NCBI GenBank assembly: GCA_031280545.1
Contig: JAITGP010000054.1
Coordinates: 1-6,427 of the forward strand
Direction: 5' to 3'
DNA length: 6,427 bases
Source of the DNA: Candidatus Peribacteria bacterium
GTDB taxonomy: Bacteria; Patescibacteria; JAEDAM01; Absconditabacterales; Absconditicoccaceae
In this document: positions 1 to 5,886 of the stretch, piece after piece
Layout: each line of letters begins with the position of its first letter
Numbering within the stretch: the first letter of the stretch is position 1
The notes under the pieces: generated by a model
What the model was told of the DNA's origin: nothing
Database searches by the model: none
The model's input: only the letters and a program-made list of their open reading frames with translations
Translations under genes and position numbers: made by a program

Positions 1-86
1 GAGAAATCACCTTGGACAGTGGAGAAACCAAAAAAATCACGAACGTGCAAAAATTTGCAGGAGTGATCCTCCATTTCGTAGAGTAG
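1..86 (+). CDS. 3' end of an unidentified plus-strand gene (partial)
   Basis: The frame whose codons begin at position 3 is open from the window edge to a TAG stop at 84-86, giving 27 residues that end in ..KFAGVILHFVE. The mix of charged, small and beta-branched residues (ITLDSGETKKITNV) looks like real protein, more so than the other two forward frames, one of which contains an in-frame TGA. The gene would converge on the 164-residue minus-strand gene with only 9 bp between the two stop codons, as expected in a compact genome. Too little is present to name a family. The call rests on composition and a plausible stop, so an accidental open frame cannot be excluded. Confidence 0.5.
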   Translation, partial: EITLDSGETKKITNVQKFAGVILHFVE

Positions 87-95
87 CTTGCTCTC

Positions 96-590
96 CTAAT
101 CCAGTGAATTGTACCTCGGAAAGAAAAGATATACAATATTATAAAAGGATCCGACTACTTGATCGAGTCCTTTTTCTTGTTTCAGCATTTTCTCTGTTAA
201 AATCCCCTCCAACTTAAAAAGCTCCTGCTCAACCTGCTTTCCTACATTTTGAAATTCTGCTGTTTCGGCAGTCTCATCACTTTCATTCAATTCTCTGAAT
301 TTCCAAAATAATGCGTTCTGAGATTCAAAAAACCTCACAAAAAGCTGTCCACCTTTTGTCTTAGTGAGCGTAGAAAATTTATTCTCTATATAGCTCTGGA
401 TGATCTCCTGTACTTCCATCTTTTGCTTAGTATTCATAGTAGCAAAACTCCCTCCAAAAATAGGATGTTGAGCCAGGTCACTAAAGGTGGGAATAACTTT
501 TTTATTGTCTTCGATATTCTGCAAGAGCATAAAAATCTGGTCTTGTTCTGCGGTATGCATTAGGAAACTGAGGAAATTAAAAAGTCCCAT
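96..590 (-). CDS. Hypothetical protein, 164 aa, unknown function
   Basis: The ORF starts with ATG at 588-590 and stops at TAG at 96-98. The product is soluble and alpha-helical in character. A short hydrophobic start (MGLFNFLSFLM) is followed by a mixed helical region with aromatic clusters (FVRFF, ALFWKF) and an acidic stretch around residues 100-110 (ESDETAETAEF). The C-terminal third is rich in K, E and Q. I see no signal peptide, clear membrane span or known catalytic motif, and I do not recognise the family. It is the last gene of the presumed transcript from the promoter at 2036-2063, 79 bp after the pilin-like gene. A strong hairpin sits directly against the start codon, so Met11 or Met21 could be the real start. 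No in-frame UGA is used. The context suggests an accessory factor of the secretion/pilus locus, by inference only. Confidence 0.75.
   Translation of the reverse strand: MGLFNFLSFLMHTAEQDQIFMLLQNIEDNKKVIPTFSDLAQHPIFGGSFATMNTKQKMEVQEIIQSYIENKFSTLTKTKGGQLFVRFFESQNALFWKFRELNESDETAETAEFQNVGKQVEQELFKLEGILTEKMLKQEKGLDQVVGSFYNIVYLFFPRYNSLD
143..175 (+). terminator. Possible intrinsic terminator inside the convergent gene
   Basis: AAAAGGA (143-149) pairs with TCCTTTT (168-174) across an 18-nt loop and is followed by a T-rich run. It lies 57 bp past the stop of the partial plus-strand gene, so it could end that transcript. It also lies within the coding sequence of the minus-strand 164-residue gene, and the stem is short and A/T-dominated, so chance is possible. 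Confidence 0.25.
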
Positions 591-630
591 TCGGGAGATT
601 AGATGGTTTCATCTATATGAAACTTCCCGA
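591..630 (-). promoter_or_regulatory. Leader hairpin abutting the start of the 164-aa gene
   Basis: An outer stem, TCGGGA (591-596) with TCCCGA (625-630), encloses a perfect 7-bp stem, GTTTCAT (606-612) with ATGAAAC (617-623), with a 4-nt loop. The outer stem ends at the base next to the ATG at 588-590, so the folded RNA would occlude initiation. An alternative stem, TAGATG (600-605) with CATCTA (610-615), shares bases with the 7-bp stem, so the two exclude each other. It has no T-run after it, so it is more likely a translational or processing element than a terminator. Its role is inferred. Confidence 0.5.
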
Positions 631-637
631 GAAATGC

Positions 638-671
638 AAATCAAATTGCGTCCTTGCGGTTAACTTGATTT
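638..671. repeat. Inverted repeat at the end of the pilin-like gene
   Basis: AAATCAA (638-644) and TTGATTT (665-671) are perfect 7-bp arms around a 20-nt spacer. The spacer holds TTGCG twice (646-650 and 654-658). The right arm overlaps the TAA stop of the pilin-like gene. There is no following T-run in the direction of transcription, so it is not a standard terminator. It may protect the 3' end of the upstream message or be a processing site. Confidence 0.35.
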
Positions 672-1617
672 AGTTGATCAAGAGGACATTTGAAATAATA
701 TATCCAGCTCCAATGACCAATACTCCAATTACCACATACAACAGTGTCTTGCTGATTTTTTTGGGCATCTCAGCATCGTCTGGTTTCATAAGCATTTGAA
801 ACGTCTGAAAAATAATCAGTACCAATACTACGAATGCCGTCAATCCCATGATTCGATTAATTACGTCATACACGATTGGAATATTTTGGGTCTCAAAAAT
901 ACTTGTTCCAATATCTCCCAAGGTGTTTGCATCTTCTTTAATTACACTAGCTCTATTCCCAAATACTGCTACTACCAGCTGTTTAGCCGCCATAATGATC
1001 AAAATTCAGATTGCTGTTCGTGAAATCATTCCTATAGCTTTTTTTCTGACTCATTCATCCTGCGAAGTTAAAAACGAGAATACACGCCCTGCGAGAATAA
1101 AGAAAAGTATTCCCATTGCCAAATAGATGGCGAGTTTCAAGAAAGGAAGCACAATTCCTTCGTACAATCTTTCAGCCATTGCTACACCGTCTAGCCCTGG
1201 AGCTACATCTCCCGCTCCTTCGATATTAATGACATCATACACGAGAGTATTGGTGATAAACCATGCCGAAGACATCACAATAATTCCAATGACTCCATAC
1301 AGTACCAATTGTCCTCCTTCTTTGAGAGCATCTTCCTTAGTAGAAGACATCATTTTGTATCCTCCAAAAAGTGCGATAGCGACTCCTAGAGCGATAAAAA
1401 TTGGTACAAGATACTCCAAAACATTCCTAACCAAAGTAATTGCTCCACCTGTTCACTTTTCGTCTACTTTATCAGAGAGTACATGAGAAGAAATACCTTT
1501 GGTACCTTGTCCAAGTTCATTATCAAATCTCCCTTGTGCGTTTATCACAGGAGAAAAAATGCTGACTGCTGAGAATACAAGTATTCCTAAGGCAAGTAAG
1601 GATCTGATTTTTTTCAT
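670..1617 (-). CDS. Triple VirB2/T4SS-pilin-like fusion membrane protein, 315 aa
   Basis: Read with UGA as glycine, one frame runs from ATG at 1615-1617 to TAA at 670-672, with UGA codons at residues 55 (1453-1455), 189 (1051-1053) and 204 (1006-1008). MKKIRSLLALGILVFSAVS followed by NAQ is a signal peptide, and that chose this start. Six further membrane helices come in three pairs: about 69-87/104-125, 157-180/202-219 and 256-275/291-313. Each pair has a charged turn between its helices (STKEDALKE, TSQDEGVRKK, KPDDAEMPKK). The pairs align without gaps at offsets of 93 and 94 residues. The hydrophobic hairpin with a Gly-rich second helix is the pattern of TrbC/VirB2 and CPR T4SS-pilin families, in which each protein usually has one pair. 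A three-pair fusion may form a fixed membrane ring or channel rather than a polymerised pilin. The start overlaps the upstream gene by 31 bp. Family assignment is by pattern, not by search. Confidence 0.83.
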
Positions 1618-2003
1618 TTTTCTAAAAGAGAATGTAAAAGATTTTTTGTGATGGTATAGGGTCGCAGTGCGATATCTTTTATTGAAGGGTAGGATCAAAC
1701 TGCTGGCATAATAGCTTGTAAAGCGATTTCATTCAAACAGGCAACGATACAAAAGGCAGAAATACTACAGATTGCTAAGGAAGTAAGAGTAGTGATTCGC
1801 TGTAAAAATACTGTTTGTAGGAAGTAATTAATGAGAGAGAGAATAATCGTAATGACAAAAAGAACAATATTAAGCCTCCCCACTCTGCAGTAGCCTTGAA
1901 TGAACGGGTCTGGAGTTTTTATCCAGGGACCAAAAAACAAAATCCCTGTGAGTGCGGACAGTGTGGTATTGCTGGAAATGGGAGTTTGTTGGGTTGAATC
2001 CAT
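1587..2003 (-). CDS. Small membrane protein, 138 aa, UGA-containing
   Basis: The ORF starts at ATG 2001-2003 and, with UGA as glycine at residues 103 (1695-1697) and 130 (1614-1616), ends at TAG 1587-1589. With UGA as a stop it would be 102 residues. A polar Thr/Ser-rich N-terminus is followed by a semi-hydrophobic stretch (LTGILFFGPWIKTPDPF, about 18-34), two strong membrane helices (about 44-66 and 72-95) and a polar basic tail. The FFGPWIK..DPFIQGYCRVG segment before the first helix recalls small CPR membrane proteins of the DUF4870/Tic20-like kind, but this is only a resemblance. It is the first gene after the promoter at 2036-2063 and overlaps the pilin-like gene by 31 bp, which suggests coupled translation. 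A role in the same envelope complex is inferred. Confidence 0.7.
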
Positions 2004-2035
2004 TGAGTGAGAGGTAAGATAAATTACTCCCCTTA

Positions 2036-2063
2036 AGTATACTCAAAAATGCTTTTTTTGCAA
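2036..2063 (-). promoter_or_regulatory. Promoter for the pilin-like operon
   Basis: On the minus strand, -35 TTGCAA (2058-2063) and -10 TATACT (2036-2041) are separated by 16 bp. Transcription would begin near 2029, leaving a leader of about 26 nt before the ATG at 2003. The -10 region (TTTTTGAGTATACTTAA) is almost identical to that of the virB4 promoter at 5732-5759, with the same 16-bp spacing, which raises confidence in both. Confidence 0.7.
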
Positions 2064-2111
2064 AAAAAAAGAGAGATTCTACACTACTTCTGCATGAATA
2101 TAACAAATTCA

Positions 2112-2150
2112 CTACAAAGTAGCAAAGAACGCAACGCTGTCTTTGCGGTT
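2112..2150. repeat. Intergenic inverted-repeat element
   Basis: GCAAAG (2122-2127) pairs with CTTTGC (2141-2146), with an overlapping alternative CGCAA/TTGCG stem and a small CTAC-AAA-GTAG hairpin beside it. It lies between the HD-domain gene and the promoter of the pilin-like operon. The minus strand carries AACCGCAAAGAC, nearly the same as AACCGCAAGGAC found just after the pilin-like gene (652-663). It may be a remnant of a dispersed intergenic repeat or a 3'-end structure. There is no good T-run on the minus strand, so it is not called a terminator. Confidence 0.35.
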
Positions 2151-2171
2151 TAAAAAATAATGAAATGCTAT

Positions 2172-2966
2172 TTAGTGATTCTGTGTGAGACCTTGAGAGA
2201 GGATTTCCATCCTTTCAGAAATTTTCTCCAAGAGTTTCCGCCCCATGATTTTATACTCCTCATTAGGAGTATTCTCTATAAACGAGCGGAACATGGGAAG
2301 ATATTTCTCTTCCGTCTCTTTCAGCTGTTTTATAATCTTTTCTGGAGTACAGCTTTTCATATCTCTTAAATTAATGAGTCTATCCACCATCTTAAGTAAA
2401 AGTGCATTCTCATTACTGCGTAGCTGTGAAAAATAATATTCATAAACCTCTTCCTTGGAAAAGAAAGTTTTTTGATCAATAGCTGGTTTAGTAAGAGCTA
2501 TTACGATAGGAGCGGTATTTGCATAAAGCTGATTGAGTCTAAACGTAGCATTTTTAACCCATGCATGGTAATCTTCCAAAATATTCCCCAATAAAGGCGT
2601 ATCTTCTCCTACATCATGAAAAAGAAAAGAAATTAGCAACTTCGGATCATAACATCCCAGCTCATCCATCAAGACCAAACACCCTTGGCGAGGATGTTCA
2701 AAGTAGCGAGTCTTTCCATCGTCTCTAGTGGCTCCTTTATGGGCATGGGCACTTTTCGCCATATCGTAGGCAAATTCAATCTTCATCAATTCTCCGTCAG
2801 GCACTTTCCCCTCAAGCCTCTTCAGGAAAGACTTGCGATTCTCCGTATCTTGGTGCTCTAGAGTAGTTTGAACGTCTTCTTTAGCAGTGGTTATCGAAGT
2901 TACTACTTGCTTATGGGTTGGGGTAGCTCCGTTTTCAGGAAGGAGAGTTTTATTAGGGTCTGTCAT
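2172..2966 (-). CDS. Stand-alone RelA/SpoT-type HD-domain phosphohydrolase, 264 aa
   Basis: The ORF runs from ATG 2964-2966 to TAA 2172-2174. After a polar N-terminus of about 60 residues it carries the complete HD signature of SpoT/MESH1 hydrolases. This comprises H76 in AHKGATR.DG, H91 in FEHP, H117-D118 with E121-D122 in LFHDVGEDT, and D195/N199 in KMVDRLINLR. H91, H117, D118 and D195 match the metal ligands, and E121-D122 the catalytic pair. In this family the reaction is removal of the 3'-pyrophosphate from (p)ppGpp, and MESH1 relatives also act on NADPH. There is no synthetase, TGS or ACT domain, so it resembles a small alarmone hydrolase, longer than the usual 180 or so residues because of both ends. 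The C-terminus is helical and charged. It has its own promoter at 3005-3032 and sits between two secretion/pilus operons. It uses no UGA. The enzyme class is secure; the true substrate is not known. Confidence 0.9.
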   Translation of the reverse strand: MTDPNKTLLPENGATPTHKQVVTSITTAKEDVQTTLEHQDTENRKSFLKRLEGKVPDGELMKIEFAYDMAKSAHAHKGATRDDGKTRYFEHPRQGCLVLMDELGCYDPKLLISFLFHDVGEDTPLLGNILEDYHAWVKNATFRLNQLYANTAPIVIALTKPAIDQKTFFSKEEVYEYYFSQLRSNENALLLKMVDRLINLRDMKSCTPEKIIKQLKETEEKYLPMFRSFIENTPNEEYKIMGRKLLEKISERMEILSQGLTQNH

Positions 2967-2969
2967 GGA

Positions 2970-2985
2970 TATCTCTAGAGAGATA
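2970..2985. promoter_or_regulatory. Palindrome in the leader of the HD-domain gene
   Basis: TATCTCT (2970-2976) and AGAGATA (2979-2985) form perfect 7-bp arms with a 2-bp centre. The element starts 4 bp upstream of the ATG, downstream of the -10 box at 3005-3010. The spacing suits a repressor operator. As RNA, the 2-nt loop is too tight for full pairing, which favours a DNA-binding site. No regulator is identified. Confidence 0.35.
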
Positions 2986-3004
2986 AAAGGTAAATATTTA
3001 ATAT

Positions 3005-3032
3005 ATTATATTGATTTTATATAAAAAAGCAA
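3005..3032 (-). promoter_or_regulatory. Promoter for the HD-domain gene
   Basis: On the minus strand, -35 TTGCTT (3027-3032) and a consensus -10 TATAAT (3005-3010) are 16 bp apart, within 60 bp of the ATG at 2966. It begins 18 bp after the stop of the 84-residue gene and no terminator is visible between them, so read-through from the virB4 operon is also possible. Confidence 0.6.
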
Positions 3033-3049
3033 TGGGATAGTGCTGTGAT

Positions 3050-3304
3050 TTAGGTATCTTCTTCGGAGTAGTCTGGAAATGGGAGTTTTTCGGCATATTT
3101 GATAATCAAATCGAAGATGGGATATTTTATGCAATCATCATCTTGGACTAATTTGATCAAATTTTGATAAGGTCCTAGTTTGTTTCTGATATCGGCAATA
3201 ATTTTACGTTTTTCAGCCTCCGTTAACGTAGCTACTAGTGCTGATGGAATAGGGTTCAGTGAGGTGGTAGGCTGAGAATCTGGTGAGGTTTTCTGGTTTT
3301 CCAT
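3050..3304 (-). CDS. Hypothetical protein, 84 aa
   Basis: The ORF runs from ATG 3302-3304 to TAA 3050-3052. A polar Ser/Thr/Pro-rich N-terminus of about 25 residues leads into a helical domain (LTEAEKRKIIADIRNKLG, then QNLIKLVQDDDCIKYPIFD) and an acidic end (YSEEDT). It has no membrane segment or signal peptide, so it should be cytoplasmic. I do not recognise the family. It is the third gene after virB4, 42 bp downstream of the small acidic ORF, and probably shares its transcript. A partner or regulator of the ATPase is a guess from position only. Confidence 0.7.
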   Translation of the reverse strand: MENQKTSPDSQPTTSLNPIPSALVATLTEAEKRKIIADIRNKLGPYQNLIKLVQDDDCIKYPIFDLIIKYAEKLPFPDYSEEDT

Positions 3305-3346
3305 TGTTGAAGTGAAAAGTTAGAAATTAAATCTATTACTACTTTT

Positions 3347-3460
3347 TTATTCGTCATAATAATTATAGTTCTCTCCTTCATAATCATTATAATCGTCATC
3401 TTCGTCATAATAATTGTCCTTATTATCCTCTTCAGTGGTATTAAGTATAACTATTCCCAT
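3347..3460 (-). CDS. Very acidic small protein, 37 aa
   Basis: The ORF runs from ATG 3458-3460 to TAA 3347-3349, in the 180-bp gap between virB4 and the 84-residue gene, and starts 24 bp after the virB4 stop. After a short hydrophobic start (MGIVILNTT), residues 10-37 consist almost wholly of Asp, Glu, Tyr and Asn, with one Lys and two Gly. The DNA here is partly repetitive: TCGTCATAATAATT occurs twice on the plus strand, at 3351-3364 and about 3404-3417. It is probably a real gene, because it has a clean ATG and stop and fits the operon spacing, but simple-sequence DNA could produce such an ORF by chance. Its function is unknown. Confidence 0.5.
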   Translation of the reverse strand: MGIVILNTTEEDNKDNYYDEDDDYNDYEGENYNYYDE

Positions 3461-3484
3461 AGTATGCGATTAAAAATATAAACC

Positions 3485-5689
3485 CTACGACGTCTTCTTC
3501 ACATCGGTCGTGATGAACTCCTTTTCCGTAGGAGACGCCAAAATCTTGACTGCGATATGCTGATTTCCCGCGAAAATCAATCCCTCTCCGATACCTCCAG
3601 AAATCAGTCTTTGCTGTTCAGCTTCGGATAGTCCGAGCAAAGTATTGAGCGACTTGATAGAAGTCGTGGATTGCTTCAAGAGTATTTGGAGTGAGGAATT
3701 GGACACGATAGGTTTTCCATATTGGCTTCTGATGAAGTCTTCAATATCCTGAGAAATCGTCGTAATCCCTAGTCAGTATTTTCTTGCTCTTTTGGTCAAT
3801 CAGAAAAGAAAGTTGGCTGAAATCTCGTTTTGGAGCATAATTCGGGCTTCATCGCAGACGAGGAGTCTCTGCTTCTTCACGGAGCGAACTTTCGTTCGGA
3901 TATAGTTCAGGACGTTAAACATCGCTGGCGTTTTCAACGCGTCTTCCAAGTCACGAATACTGAAGACGGTAATTCTGTTATTGATGTCGATATTCGTATA
4001 GTTATTAAACAATTTTCCAAACGTTCCGTTTACGTATTTACTGAGTTTTAATCAGATTTTTTCTCCTCCATCCATACCGTTCAATACGTTCATCAGGTCT
4101 TCCATAATGGGAGGCTGTTTTCCGCTATAATCATCGTCTTCAAACGAAAATCCTCTGAGTGCATAGGTGCTTTGCAATGCCTTATCGAGCAGGGCTTCTT
4201 CCTCAGCCGAAAGCTGACCAATCAAGATTTGCACGAGTCCCACGAGGTTCATAATCTGACTTCTCAATAAATCTCCCTTTCCATATTCTACGTCCTCGAT
4301 TTTTGGTGGGATGTCAAAGGGATTGATGTATTGCTGAGAGTTAGTGGCGATATTTACGTAGGTTCCGCCAACAGCTTCACAAAGCTGTTTGTATTCGTTT
4401 TCCGGGTCGATAACGATGGTGTCGATTCCATTCAAAAGGTATCTCAAGATTTCGAGTTTTACGGTAAAGGATTTTCCGGCTCCAGAGGTAGCAAGAATTA
4501 CACTGTTCATATTTGGCAGTTTTGAATTGAACCTATCGAAAATTACCAACCCTCCTGTATGCAAATTCAATCCGTAGAAAATTCCCGTATTCTGCACTAA
4601 ATCATTTGAAATAAATGGGAAACTTCCTGCGAGTGAAGTCGTCACGGAGCTTCTGGTAATTCCCAGCTCATCAATACAAAGGGGAAGCGAAGAAACCAGA
4701 CCTTCATCCATTCTATGAATTGCATTTTTAACCCTGATTCCAAATCCACCGATTTTCTGCTCAAATTTCTTTCCCTCTTCTTTCAGCTTATCCTCAGTGG
4801 TATCGTAGATGTTGAAGTAGCTCGAAAATTCGAAGTATCTCTCTTCTCTGGTGCTCAGCTTTTCTCTAATCATTTCCACGTCTCTGTACTGTTGTTCTAC
4901 GTCTTTATCAATGGTAATCCCTTTTTGCATTGCTTCAGAAAGTTCGGCTTTAAGCTGAGTGGCTTTACGTTTTAGCATTCCCTGAATAGCACTATCATCT
5001 TCAGGATAAATATAAAATGCCATATCTCGTTTTGCGTGAATACTCAAAATGTCTCTCGTTCGTAGGGCATCAATATAGGTCGGATAACTCTGGGTGTAAT
5101 AACTTTTCCCTAGGAGCCCAGAAATATTAATATCAGTGATTTTAGCTTCTCGATATGATGGTGCGATATGAGATTTAAAATCTGAAATATTTTTAGAATA
5201 TTCGTCTTCTACGTCGGTGATGTATTTTCTCATATCGGAGGTTAGCAATTTGTCAGAGTACTCGGCATCTGGAGTCTCCAAAATTTTTCTGACTTGATCT
5301 CTAAGGGTCAGATTTTTATTTTCTTGTTCAGTTTTCTTCTGCTCTTCTAGTTCCTGAGCTTTTTTCGCGTCAACTTCTTTGGCTTTTTTGGTATTACTAC
5401 CGAAAAGGGTATCAAGCATATCATCAAATCGAGATTTTTGCTTCTTCTTGTCGTCATTCTGAGGAGCTTGCGATGAAGAATCCAAAGCAGTAGAGGATTC
5501 TTTCAGAATGACATTAGTGCTTGTTGGTTGTGTCTCTTTCTTTGGAGTGTTCCCAAAAAGACTATCCCAAAATCAGATTTTTTTCGCTGATTGTTTAGTG
5601 GGATCAGGAGTGAAATTCACAAAACCTCCGTTGGCGATTACGGTTGTATAGTTGGTATCATAGACAATGTTGGTAGTAGTGGTTTGCAT
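3485..5689 (-). CDS. virB4: VirB4-family type IV secretion ATPase, 734 aa
   Basis: One frame runs from ATG 5687-5689 to TAG 3485-3487, using UGA as glycine at residues 39 (5573-5575), 546 (4052-4054), 630 (3800-3802) and 639 (3773-3775). Residues 1-125 are a polar extension with a repeated LFG motif (44-46 and 95-97) and a Lys/Glu-rich probable coiled coil (about 100-126). The VirB4/CagE N-terminal region follows. The ATPase domain has Walker A ATSGAGKS (400-407, K406), the VIDPENEY motif (D428), Walker B LLVCDEA (D613-E614), and the conserved KRARKYGLGITTISQDIEDF segment after it, ending in a VirB4-like C-terminus (GEGLIFAGNQHIAVK). VirB4 is a cytoplasmic, membrane-associated hexameric ATPase that powers pilus biogenesis and substrate transfer. 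It heads the operon from the promoter at 5732-5759, with a leader of about 36 nt and no Shine-Dalgarno site. The gene appears intact. Its partners VirB3/PrgI and VirD4 are not in the window. Confidence 0.95.
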
Positions 5690-5731
5690 TGGGTAAGTTT
5701 TGTTTTGGTTAGTTGCTAAACTTTCTCTTTA

Positions 5732-5759
5732 AGTATATTCAAAAAAAAATTTTATGCAA
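5732..5759 (-). promoter_or_regulatory. Promoter for the virB4 operon
   Basis: On the minus strand, -35 TTGCAT (5754-5759) and -10 TATACT (5732-5737) are 16 bp apart. The flanking TTTTTGAATATACTTAA nearly matches the promoter of the pilin-like operon. Transcription would start near 5725, giving a leader of about 36 nt before the ATG at 5689. Confidence 0.7.
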
Positions 5760-5819
5760 AATTTTGAGGGGATTTTTTAGATGCTAATCTGTAAGTAAAT
5801 ATTTATATCTAATCATCAC

Positions 5820-5848
5820 TTGACTTTGATATATATATTGATTATATT
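5820..5848 (+). promoter_or_regulatory. Promoter for the Trp-rich membrane protein gene
   Basis: On the plus strand, TTGACT (5820-5825) and TATATT (5843-5848) are 17 bp apart, with the predicted start near 5855 and an A-rich leader of about 32 nt before the ATG at 5887. It faces away from the virB4 promoter. The 197-bp gap between the two genes holds only this divergent promoter pair and very A/T-rich DNA. Confidence 0.6.
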
Positions 5849-5886
5849 AAGTAATATACAAAAAATTATCATTAAAACAAAAAATC

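Noticed and set aside
46..59. Palindrome TGCAAA-AA-TTTGCA
   Set aside because: It is short, A/T-rich and lies inside the probable end of a coding region, with no promoter nearby.
848..1486. Plus-strand open frames of about 90-120 residues opposite the pilin-like gene
   Set aside because: They are antisense shadows of a gene with a signal peptide, membrane repeats and conserved register. Their products are low-complexity and have no start context or promoter.
670..1698. Three separate small pilin genes beginning with TTG codons
   Set aside because: The apparent TTG starts are products of the upstream UGA codons. The pieces are in one continuous frame, only the first has a signal peptide, and there is no intergenic space.
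1870..2112. Minus-strand open frame of 80 residues beginning with GTG
   Set aside because: It overlaps the 138-residue membrane protein and runs across the promoter at 2036-2063. It has no ATG start and no recognisable features.
3351..3417. CRISPR-like direct repeats
   Set aside because: Only two copies of a 14-mer occur, and they arise from repeated Asp/Glu/Tyr codons in a small ORF.
3485..4054. virB4 as a decayed pseudogene split into pieces by stop codons
   Set aside because: All interruptions are TGA, none is TAA, TAG or a frameshift, the frame is constant, and the conserved motifs lie on both sides in the right order. Recoding explains this better than decay.
2990..5805. GTAAATATTTA occurring at 2990-3000 and again at 5795-5805, near two promoters, as a shared operator
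   Set aside because: The 11-mer consists almost only of A and T in very A/T-rich intergenic DNA, so chance recurrence is likely.
5827..5874. TATATA-rich stretch as a replication origin or DNA-unwinding element
   Set aside because: There are no DnaA-box-like repeats or iterons, and the stretch is explained by the divergent promoter pair.
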